Source of the DNA: Halobacteriales archaeon QS_6_71_20 | GTDB taxonomy: Archaea; Halobacteriota; Halobacteria; Halobacteriales; Haloferacaceae | Reading direction: 5' to 3' | Length of the DNA: 64,000 nt | NCBI GenBank assembly: GCA_003020945.1 | Contig: PXRU01000004.1 | Span: forward strand, 8,222-72,221 | Shown: positions 50,117 to 56,392 of the stretch, piece by piece | How the letters are laid out: every line of letters starts with the position of its first letter | Position numbering within the stretch: the stretch's first letter is position 1 | The notes under the pieces: generated by a model | Seen by the model: only the letters and a program-made list of their open reading frames with translations | Told to the model about the DNA's origin: nothing | Databases searched by the model: none | Position numbers and translations under genes: made by a program

Positions 50117-50844
50117 GTGCTCGGAACCGCGCCGATCGTCGGCGGCGCCGTCGGCGTCCGCCACGCGTTCGAGGCCGACCACGTCGCGGCCGTCGCCGCC
50201 CTCGTCGGGGAGAGCGACCGCCCCGGCTCGACGGGGTCGCGTGGGGGATCGGTCACTCGGCGCCGATCCTGCTGGTGGGCGGCTCCGTCCTCGCACTCGG
50301 CGTCGACGTCCCCCCGGCGGTCGAGGCCGCGTTCGAAGCGCTCGTCGGCGTCGTGCTCGTCGCCCTCGGCGTTCGGGCGCTGCTCGGCTCCCCGTCGGTC
50401 GGGCGCGCCGCGCTCCACGGGGTCGGTCTCGGCGGGAGCGACCGCGACGTCGGCGGCGACTCCGACCGCGACGGTAGCGCCGAACGACGGGGCGACCGCG
50501 AGCCCGGAGCGGGTCACGGCCACCTGCGGGTCCTCGGGCACGAGGTCGCCCCGGCGCACGTCCACGCCGACCGCGAGTCGTTCGGCGTCGGCGTCGTCCA
50601 CGGGTTCGCGGGCAGCGGCGGCGTGTTCGTCGCGCTCGCGGCGACCGCGGCGAGTCCGGTCGACGGCGCCGCCTTCCTCGGCGGGTTCGCCGTCGCGACG
50701 GTCGGGTCGATGGCGGCGGCGTCGTGGGGGCTCGACCGCGCGGCGGGGTACGCCGACGCCGTCCGGCTGTTCGGCGGGGCGGCGAGCGTCCTCGTGGGCC
50801 TCCTGGTCCTGGCGGAGTCGGCGGGCGTCGCGACGGGACTGTAG
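50117..50844 (+). pseudogene. NicO/UreH-like nickel transporter, frameshifted
   Basis: From GTG at 50117 the chain reads V-LGTAPIVGGAVGVRHAFEA then DHVAAVAALVGESDRPGS, the RHAxxADH motif of NicO/UreH-type transporters. The continuation GVAWGIGHSAPILLVGGSVL, a His-rich loop (GHGHLRVLGHEVAPAHVHAD) and VVHGFAGSGGVFVALAATAA is in another frame. The switch is around 50223-50236 near CCCCGGCTCGACGGGG. Adding one base there restores an uninterrupted protein of about 240 residues with six hydrophobic segments. It follows moaA by about 60 bases. A single-base deletion or a sequencing error are both possible. Confidence 0.7.
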
Positions 50845-50932
50845 CTCCCGCCCCGTTGTTCGACGCCCGCCGGACGCGGGCGGCCGTGTGAACCCGGCGC
50901 ATCCGGGAGTCGGAACGCGGGGTTTATACCCG

Positions 50933-50938
50933 AGACGG
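50933..50938 (+). promoter_or_regulatory. TATA box of rpl21e
   Basis: TTTATA lies about 20-25 bases before the rpl21e ATG at 50958, slightly closer than usual for leaderless haloarchaeal genes. Before the insertion it would have driven rpl21e and rpoF together. Confidence 0.55.
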
Positions 50939-50957
50939 CTGAACTGTCGCCACAACT

Positions 50958-51251
50958 ATGCCGAGCTCCAACGGCCCCCTTCACGGCACGCGCGGAACGC
51001 TCTCGAACGACCCCCGCGACCGGGGGACGTCGCCGCCCCAGCGCTCGATCGCCGAGTTCGACGAGGGGCAGAAGGTCCACCTGAACATCGACCCGTCGGT
51101 GAACGACGGCCGCTTCCACCCGCGGTTCAACGGCCACACCGGCACCGTGCGGGGCACCCAGGGCTCCGCGTTCAAGGTGGAGATCGTCGACGGCGACACG
51201 GCGAAGACGATCATCGCCAAGCCCGCACACCTGTCCGCCCAGACCGAGTGA
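50958..51251 (+). CDS. rpl21e: 50S ribosomal protein L21e
   Basis: The 97-residue protein has the family pattern [60 protein letters not shown] and TIIAKPAHL of eukaryotic/archaeal L21e, a large-subunit protein. It is the first gene of the archaeal cluster rpl21e-rpoF-DUF655-ksgA-hemK. Four bases after its TGA lies an orphaned ATG (51256) which is the severed original start of rpoF, now followed by an integrated element. Confidence 0.97.
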   Translation: MPSSNGPLHGTRGTLSNDPRDRGTSPPQRSIAEFDEGQKVHLNIDPSVNDGRFHPRFNGHTGTVRGTQGSAFKVEIVDGDTAKTIIAKPAHLSAQTE

Positions 51252-51255
51252 CGCG

Positions 51256-51275
51256 ATGACGATCTTCAAGACGAA
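51256..51275 (+). repeat. Left attachment site: severed rpoF start
   Basis: The sequence ATGACGATCTTCAAGACGAA encodes MTIFKTN and stops at the next codon (TAG). Eleven bases (TTCAAGACGAA, 51265-51275) are identical to the right end, with three mismatches in the nine bases before. A 13-base inverted repeat, CACTGG-T-CCAGTG (51299-51311), lies just inside and could be an integrase arm site. Confidence 0.85.
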
Positions 51276-51366
51276 TTAGCGCGTAACTTATCGAAATTCA
51301 CTGGTCCAGTGGTTATACAGCGACAGCCACGAAGATTATTTTAGAGTACAGTCATATCAAGACTTG

Positions 51367-51561
51367 ATGATAGAACGAGCTATTGAGGGATTGGTTTCGG
51401 CTATACTACTCGTAATTGCTGGTGCTGTCATCGCAACTGTTCTTGGTGCTAATACAGGTACTGTGACAGGTATATCTACTTTTCTTGTTGACATTATAGT
51501 TAGAGTTGGTGTCATCGTGATAATTGGTACCATGATTATTGGAATAGTAAAAAACTTGTAA
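51367..51561 (+). CDS. Small hydrophobic protein of the integrated element
   Basis: The 64-residue protein has an N-terminal amphipathic start (MIERAIEGLVSAILLVIAGA) and two transmembrane segments (about 7-30 and 38-61) rich in Ile, Val and Gly. It is AT-rich in codon use, unlike the host genes. Its stop is one base before the ATG of the next small membrane protein, so they form an operon. ATG at 51367 is preferred over the TTG just upstream. It could be a membrane anchor or pore component; this is inference. Confidence 0.6.
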   Translation: MIERAIEGLVSAILLVIAGAVIATVLGANTGTVTGISTFLVDIIVRVGVIVIIGTMIIGIVKNL

Positions 51562-51562
51562 T

Positions 51563-51847
51563 ATGGACAGAGATGTTCTATCAGAAATTCAGTCCAGATT
51601 AAGCAGATACCTTGCAGACGTGAGAAGCGAATTGGATAAAGATTCGATGGATCTCATTGAGCAGGTGGTTGTTTTAATCACGGGCGGCGTTTTAGGCGGT
51701 GAAGCGCACAATATCGCTCAATCGTCTGGACCAATCTGGATTGAGCTTCTCGGGTTCATAGTGCTCTTGCTAACTGGAATAATGACAGTCGGAGCGATGC
51801 ATATCACGGTGGCTACTGCACGTGTATCAGCAGAAACCGACGACTGA
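51563..51847 (+). CDS. Small membrane protein of the integrated element
   Basis: The 94-residue protein has a helical charged N-terminus (VLSEIQSRLSRYLADVRSEL) followed by two hydrophobic segments (about 34-52 and 57-83) and an acidic tail. It begins one base after the preceding gene and shares its AT-rich codon use. No named family is recognised. Confidence 0.6.
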   Translation: MDRDVLSEIQSRLSRYLADVRSELDKDSMDLIEQVVVLITGGVLGGEAHNIAQSSGPIWIELLGFIVLLLTGIMTVGAMHITVATARVSAETDD

Positions 51848-52285
51848 GCGTTCGCACCCCGCCCCGTCGAAAGTAGCGAACGGACGGGTACGTGGGAACT
51901 GGGGTGAGGGCATCCCCCGTGCCATGCACACGGCCCGCTCGTTCGAGCGTACATGGCTATCAGTGGGCGCAGAATCCGCTTAGGACGGACTCCATCGAAT
52001 ACGCCCCAACACACTCACAAGACCGTAGAGGCGAAGCAGACCTACGTGAGCTGGGACACACGAGCGATAGCGCCCGACTTTGAAGTACACCGAGGGGCAG
52101 CCACCTCGCGAACGAGTGGGGTCGATACAAACCTAACGTGTGGTCCGACCGTGGCGACGCACACACGCACGCACGTGCATAGAAGCCGACAGTCAAAGAT
52201 AATTCAATGCACATGTATGCACAGAAGTGGTCAGGTATGTCCCCGTGACGCACGGCGATTGGTGCCTATCCCTCTTCGTAGTCTA
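51848..52285. other. 438-base spacer with repeats; possible replication origin
   Basis: No reading frame has the acidic composition expected of this genome. Short alternating CA/CG tracts (ACACACGCACGCACGTGCAT, about 52159-52178) and a partly palindromic GTGCAT...AATGCACATGTATGCAC arrangement (52175-52221) occur beside the 3' end of the rep gene. Rolling-circle plasmids carry a double-strand origin with a hairpin near rep, so this is a candidate. Confidence 0.35.
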
Positions 52286-53308
52286 TCATTCGTCGGGGAA
52301 GCCGTGTGAAAACGATACGGACGCTTTTGATGACGCGAACGTCCATGTCGCCGTCGCCCACGCGCACCTTTCGGCTGACCCTTCGCCACGGATGGGATCG
52401 GCAATGGCGACACGGGGTATCTGCGTGGCGACGTAGGTTGTTGCCCTGGTTGGGGGGAGTTTGAACGCGCCGCCTTCAGAAGCGTATCCAAGAGACGTTT
52501 CCGTGGCGAGAGGCGGGTCGTGTTCAACTCGGACAGCGCCGTCGTTCCCGTCGGGGCTATACTCGTGCGCTTTCTCTGTCACGTGATCGCCGTGTGTCTC
52601 GACGTGGTCGTCCACGAGCGCATCAAACCACATAGGCTCGACGGCGTCGGCGGGGTCGTCGACGATCACGAGCAAATGCATGTGCGGAGTGGCGAACGGC
52701 GTCTCCGTTCCCGCAACTACTTTCGCGTATTCATACGCGAAACCACGCTTACGCCTCAGCTGGTAGCGCAAACGCTTACTCACTGACTCCCACGACGCTG
52801 AGAGATTGTCTCGTAGTGTCATCGGGGTGAACAAACCCCCGTCGGGACGAATGGGTGACTGTCGAAGCGTGATCAGTGCGATAGTGGCGTCGTCGTATTC
52901 GTCGCGCAGTCGACGGTCCCCGTCCAAGAGGCGCGCATACGTGCCCATCTTACGGTCGAGACGAAGGCCAGCATGGTCGCCTTGATCTGTGCCCCGAACA
53001 AGCCTCTGTACCGTCCCCCGTGCTTCACATACAGTCGGGACACGGGGCTTTGGGCACCAGTCGGCGATGTCGCTTTCTTCGTCGCGACATCCGCCACAGC
53101 CGCACGCGACCAGTGGGCCTGCATCGAGGGCTTCCACCGAAGGGGCCAGTGGGCGGGTAGATGCATTTTCGCAAAGTAGGCCATAGTCGTCATGGCTTCG
53201 AGGGACGGGGTCGCCCCCAATGTGGTCGGCGCTGTCAGAGAGGTTCCACCTGAAGGCACTGCTCGTCGTATACTTGGACTCGGTCGTGGTTGTAGAGGGC
53301 GCGAGCAT
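52286..53308 (-). CDS. Rolling-circle replication initiator (HUH Rep)
   Basis: The 340-residue protein has the metal-binding HUH motif (His209-Met-His211 in TPHMHLLVIVDDP) and a later Tyr motif (Tyr292 in TTYVATQIPRV) that would attack DNA at the origin. The N-terminal third has five cysteines (positions 69, 71, 74, 85 and 94) that may bind zinc, and KRLRYQLRRKRGFAYEYAKV lies before the HUH motif. This matches the Rep proteins of small haloarchaeal plasmids. A TATA-like sequence at 53349-53355 (CTATATCC on this strand) lies about 41 bases upstream of the ATG at 53308. Confidence 0.8.
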   Translation of the reverse strand: MLAPSTTTTESKYTTSSAFRWNLSDSADHIGGDPVPRSHDDYGLLCENASTRPLAPSVEALDAGPLVACGCGGCRDEESDIADWCPKPRVPTVCEARGTVQRLVRGTDQGDHAGLRLDRKMGTYARLLDGDRRLRDEYDDATIALITLRQSPIRPDGGLFTPMTLRDNLSASWESVSKRLRYQLRRKRGFAYEYAKVVAGTETPFATPHMHLLVIVDDPADAVEPMWFDALVDDHVETHGDHVTEKAHEYSPDGNDGAVRVEHDPPLATETSLGYASEGGAFKLPPTRATTYVATQIPRVAIADPIRGEGSAERCAWATATWTFASSKASVSFSHGFPDE

Positions 53309-53715
53309 GGTCGTAGCCCGCGAGGTCTACGCAGACGCGACGAGAGGGGATATAGACGAAGCTACGTCCGTGAGAGGAACGCAAGCTTCAAGTGGACGGG
53401 AACCGTAGGAACAACCGAGTAGCGGAGTTCCACGGCGACGTGCTGTCACACGTCTTGCCCACCCATCCTTCTTCGACGGTCGATGTGCAGAGCCTCGCTC
53501 AGAGTCAAGGAACGGCCGCGCACGGATAGTTGTTTTTACAATGTGTCAGACAGTGTGAACTTGCACTGAGGTCGATATATCAGAAGTATGCGCGTCACCT
53601 CAGGGAAAGATTCTAATCCCTGTTGATCCTACTATAATCGCTATCAGTCCCTAATCTTCGGGGTGAAATTCCCTTGTCAACAAAATCACCACGGACTGAC
53701 AGTAGCGACGACAGA
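53309..53715. other. 407-base spacer with rep promoter and inverted repeats
   Basis: This AT-richer region between rep and the integrase contains the divergent rep promoter. It also has a TACTATAATCGCTAT stretch (about 53629-53643) and an ATTCTAATCCCTG...AGTCCCTAATCTTC pair (about 53609-53660). The repeats could be operators or the plasmid's incompatibility region. I see no convincing gene before the 29-codon frame at its right end. Confidence 0.35.
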
Positions 53716-53805
53716 ATGCCCGAAATCACGGAAGCCGACGTTCAACTACTACGCGAGCGGGGAAATCCCCTTGCGGATGTTGCTGAGGTGTTGGCGTCGA
53801 TGTGA
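53716..53805 (+). CDS. Possible 29-residue protein of the integrated element
   Basis: A short frame reads MPEITEADVQLLRERGNPLA then DVAEVLASM. It is acidic and predicted to form two helices separated by a turn, like half of a helix-turn-helix. A TATA-like CAAAATC at 53681-53687 lies about 29 bases before the ATG, at the leaderless distance. It ends ten bases before the integrase stop on the other strand. The composition and promoter favour expression, but the size leaves chance possible. Confidence 0.4.
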   Translation: MPEITEADVQLLRERGNPLADVAEVLASM

Positions 53806-53814
53806 GTTCGGGCG

Positions 53815-55146
53815 CTACTCGTCGTTCAACAGTGCGTCAATGACCGCCTCCCGAGCCTCAGGATCGCTGTCCAATCGTTCCTTGATGCGACGGATGGCGT
53901 CGCGTTCCTCGTCGCCGCTGGCTTGTAAGGCTGCTTCGGTCACGTTGCTTTGGATACGATCCTGGGCCGATGCAGCATCGGGTGTGAGTGCAGCTCCGCA
54001 TCGTGGACACGCTTTCGCGTTGTCTGTCGGCAAGGGTTCGTCGCATCGCGGACAGTAATCGGGAGTGAGAGAACTTTCTTCCTCAGGCATACGCAGTCCT
54101 GCGGCCTCTTGAGCGTTCTTTCTGAAGTCCTCGGCGGAGAGGTGAGAATACGTACTTTCCATGACAGTTGAGTCAGACTCGTGGCCGATGAGGAACTTCA
54201 CGTTCTGATCATCAAGACCGTATTCTTTCTTCGCAAGCGTGACGAAATTATGGCGGAGAGCGTGGGGGTGAAGCGGCTTATCGATGTCTGCGCTCTCTTT
54301 CGCCGACTTTGTGACACGTTCTATCGTTCGATGGGCGACAGGCTCGTGTGGATCAGGATTTCCGTACTTCGGTTTGCCCATGATTAGATATGCGTCATCA
54401 TCGTCGGAGGCGGGATGATAATTCAACCAGTCACGCACCGCCCCAGCGGCTCCAAGAAGGGGGCGTTCGGCATTCGGCTTTGCAATATCCTTCAGCCCCT
54501 CCGCGTCCGTGTTGAATCGGAACACGCCGCCGTCATCACGGTGTGGATCGACATCTCCGACTCGAAGCGTTCGTAGGGCCGTGTTGCGCATCCCTGTGTA
54601 CAACAGGATGTCGATGATCGCTTGGTCCCGCGGGTGTTCGGGGGCCGCACGGAGTCGTTCGATCTCCTCGGATGTGAGCATATCATCGGGGTTGACCTTC
54701 GGGTCTTCCTGCTCGAACACCACTATCTCACCGTGTTCTGCTGGCAGGTCGCCGTGATAACGGTAGAAGATACGGACCGTATTCTGATAGGCCCGAACGC
54801 TACCTTTTGTCAACCCCCTGTCTTTGACACCCTCAAGTTCACCGTGTAGCATCTGCTCGCTGATGTGATTGATGTCGAATGCATCAGCAGACGACAGTTC
54901 CGTGTGTCGAGCATACCGAGTCAAATGCCCACACCAATTCGAGAGCGTCGACGCCGAACGTGGCTTCTCCAAATGACTGGGGGCGTCGGGCCAGGAAGGC
55001 GGCGTCACCGTCGGACGGCCCTCGTCGAATGCGAACGTCAATTCTCGGATGCGATTCGCGTCTTCTTTTGATACCTCTCCTTCGTCAGCGGCTTCCGACA
55101 GGTTTTCGCGCTTGCGCCTCAAGTCGGATTCATAGTCCCGTGACAT
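53815..55146 (-). CDS. Tyrosine integrase with C-terminal zinc ribbon
   Basis: The 443-residue protein has a core-binding domain (about 60-145: TLSNWCGHLTRYARHTELSS, KGSVRAYQNTVRIFYRYHGD) and a catalytic domain with Arg187 (LLYTGMRNTALRTL), His295-x-x-Arg298 (HPHALRHNFVT), His322 (GHES) and the nucleophile Tyr333 (ESTYSHLS). A C-terminal zinc ribbon follows (CPRCDEPLPTDNAKACPRCG, Cys365-383). It should integrate and excise the element at the rpoF start. Its ATG at 55146 faces the right attachment site 65 bases away, the usual place for an integrase gene. Confidence 0.9.
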   Translation of the reverse strand: MSRDYESDLRRKRENLSEAADEGEVSKEDANRIRELTFAFDEGRPTVTPPSWPDAPSHLEKPRSASTLSNWCGHLTRYARHTELSSADAFDINHISEQMLHGELEGVKDRGLTKGSVRAYQNTVRIFYRYHGDLPAEHGEIVVFEQEDPKVNPDDMLTSEEIERLRAAPEHPRDQAIIDILLYTGMRNTALRTLRVGDVDPHRDDGGVFRFNTDAEGLKDIAKPNAERPLLGAAGAVRDWLNYHPASDDDDAYLIMGKPKYGNPDPHEPVAHRTIERVTKSAKESADIDKPLHPHALRHNFVTLAKKEYGLDDQNVKFLIGHESDSTVMESTYSHLSAEDFRKNAQEAAGLRMPEEESSLTPDYCPRCDEPLPTDNAKACPRCGAALTPDAASAQDRIQSNVTEAALQASGDEERDAIRRIKERLDSDPEAREAVIDALLNDE

Positions 55147-55182
55147 CGTCTACTCCATCCCCCATGTCAAACGTATCGAGGG

Positions 55183-55188
55183 TAAATG
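55183..55188 (+). promoter_or_regulatory. Element-borne promoter now driving rpoF
   Basis: TAAATG within GGTAAATGTA lies about 25 bases before the rpoF ATG at 55211, the leaderless distance. Since rpl21e is now 4 kb away, this sequence between the integrase gene and the right attachment site is the best candidate for rpoF expression. It is a weak match to the consensus. Confidence 0.4.
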
Positions 55189-55210
55189 TACTCGTGAATC
55201 TCGACAACCA

Positions 55211-55230
55211 ATGAGCATATTCAAGACGAA
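55211..55230 (+). repeat. Right attachment site: restored rpoF start
   Basis: ATGAGCATATTCAAGACGAA is the start of the intact rpoF gene (MSIFKTK). It differs from the left copy at three positions in the first nine bases and matches over the last eleven (55220-55230). The crossover must lie in or near the identical 11 bases. Confidence 0.85.
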
Positions 55231-55567
55231 GCTCGACGAGGAGTACCTCACCGTCTCCCAGACGAAGGAGCTGCTGGGGAGAGTCGAGGACGAGCGCGCG
55301 GTCGACGAGGAGCGGGAGATGCGCTACGAGCTGGCGCGCGCGCTCGACCACATCAACCGCTTCGCGTTCCTCGGCCCCGAGGAGTCGATGGACCTCGTCG
55401 AGGAGCTGCTGGAGCTCGAGAAGGTCGACGAGCCCCAGGCGTACAAGATCGCCGACCTCCTCCCCCGGGACCGGACGGAGCTGCGCGCGGTGTACGCCCA
55501 GGAGCGGTACGCCCTCGACGGCGACGAGCTGGACGAGGTGCTGAACGTCGTCGCGAAGTACGTCTGA
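55211..55567 (+). CDS. rpoF: RNA polymerase subunit F (Rpb4 homologue)
   Basis: The 118-residue protein is the archaeal Rpb4-like subunit, forming the RNA polymerase stalk with subunit E. Seen are LDEEYLTVSQTKELLGRVED, YELARALDHINRFAFLGPEE, LVEELLELEKVDEPQAYKIA and DLLPRDRTELRAVYAQERYA. Codons 1-7 (MSIFKTK) come from the integrated element; the severed original began MTIFKT. The protein differs from the original only at residue 2, so the subunit should be functional. Confidence 0.95.
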   Translation: MSIFKTKLDEEYLTVSQTKELLGRVEDERAVDEEREMRYELARALDHINRFAFLGPEESMDLVEELLELEKVDEPQAYKIADLLPRDRTELRAVYAQERYALDGDELDEVLNVVAKYV

Positions 55568-55659
55568 GCGCTCGCCGAAACTCGCGGGCTCGGCGCCCCG
55601 TCACCGGGACGCAGTCACGGCGACGACCTTTTATCACCTCCGGTGACCTATCGGCTGGT

Positions 55660-56316
55660 ATGACCGACGAGCACGCCGCCGGAGGGACCGACTCCCCCGA
55701 CGCCGGAACCGACGACGCGGCGACGGGCGACAGCGACGGCGAGGCGCGGACGGTCCACGCCTTCGTGCTCGAGTACCTCCCGCACGGACGCGCCGACGAC
55801 GACCGGCCCCAGCACCGCCGGCCCGCGGTCGCGTACGGGCTCGGCGGGCGCGATTTCCGGCTGTTCGAGTTCGAACTGACCGACGACGCGGAGTTCGGCA
55901 TCGACGACCGCGTGCGGATCGAGCCGGAGACGGCCGACGGGATCGAGCGGGCCCGCCGGGTGGACTACGACGACCTGAACCGCGGCGCGCGCCAGGAGCT
56001 GGAGTACGTCGTCGAGGAGATCGTCGAGACGAACGAGCGGCGGTTCGTCGACTTCTACAACGACGCCGAGCCGATCAGCCTCCGGCTCCACCAGCTCAAC
56101 CTCCTGCCGGGGATCGGAAAGACGCTCCGCAACAACGTGCTCGACGAGCGCAAGCGGGGGCCGTTCGAGTCGTTCGAGGAGCTCGGCGAGCGCGTCTCCG
56201 GGCTCCACGACCCCACGGGGACGCTCGTGGAGCGCGTGATGGAGGAGCTGCGCGACGACGACCTCAAGTACCGGATCTTCGTCGGCGTCGACGCCCCGAC
56301 CGCCGACAAGTCGTAA
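55660..56316 (+). CDS. DUF655 nucleic-acid-binding protein
   Basis: The 218-residue protein has an acidic leader (about 1-30). An OB-like domain follows (HAFVLEYLPHGRADDDRPQH, VAYGLGGRDFRLFEFELTDD), then a DUF655 core ending in helix-hairpin-helix signatures (LRLHQLNLLPGIGKTLRNNV, SFEELGERVSGLHDPTGTLV). DUF655 is an archaeal family with a predicted RNA/DNA-binding role, always next to rpoF and ksgA. The ATG at 55660 starts a haloarchaeal acidic tail. An IS element begins right after its stop. Confidence 0.88.
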   Translation: MTDEHAAGGTDSPDAGTDDAATGDSDGEARTVHAFVLEYLPHGRADDDRPQHRRPAVAYGLGGRDFRLFEFELTDDAEFGIDDRVRIEPETADGIERARRVDYDDLNRGARQELEYVVEEIVETNERRFVDFYNDAEPISLRLHQLNLLPGIGKTLRNNVLDERKRGPFESFEELGERVSGLHDPTGTLVERVMEELRDDDLKYRIFVGVDAPTADKS

Positions 56317-56320
56317 ACTA

Positions 56321-56370
56321 CCCCACCCTACTCCCTCGGCGCATACGCGCCTCGGTCCTTGAGGGTGGGG
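56321..56370 (-). ncRNA. IS right-end stem-loop and probable omega RNA 3' end
   Basis: CCCCACCCT (56321-56329) and AGGGTGGGG (56362-56370) form a perfect nine-base stem, with an inner hairpin GGCGC-ATAC-GCGCC (56338-56351). In IS605-family elements this end also forms the 3' part of the omega RNA that guides TnpB, with the guide taken from sequence just outside the element. Here that would be the 3' end of the DUF655 gene. Confidence 0.6.
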
Positions 56371-56392
56371 TTTTGATATGGACTCCCAGCGA

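Larger units (their letters stand above)
51256..55230. mobile_element. Integrated Rep/integrase element inserted in the rpoF 5' end
   Basis: A segment of about 3.96 kb separates rpl21e from rpoF, which are adjacent in archaeal genomes. Its ends carry near-identical copies of the first 20 bases of rpoF (51256-51275 and 55211-55230). Between them are two small membrane proteins, a rolling-circle Rep, a possible 29-residue protein and a tyrosine integrase, in that order. Base composition is clearly lower in GC than the flanks. No capsid, spike or packaging gene is present, so a plasmid-like integrative element fits better than a virus. Confidence 0.9.

Noticed and set aside
51953-52309. Possible 118-residue protein in the mobile element
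   Set aside because: It is basic, His/Thr/Ser-rich and overlaps the tail of rep on the other strand. The composition is unlike the element's clear genes.
51256-55230. Interpretation of the element as a full provirus (pleolipovirus-like)
   Set aside because: No spike, matrix-like or packaging-type ATPase gene is present; Rep plus integrase and small membrane proteins support only a plasmid-like element.
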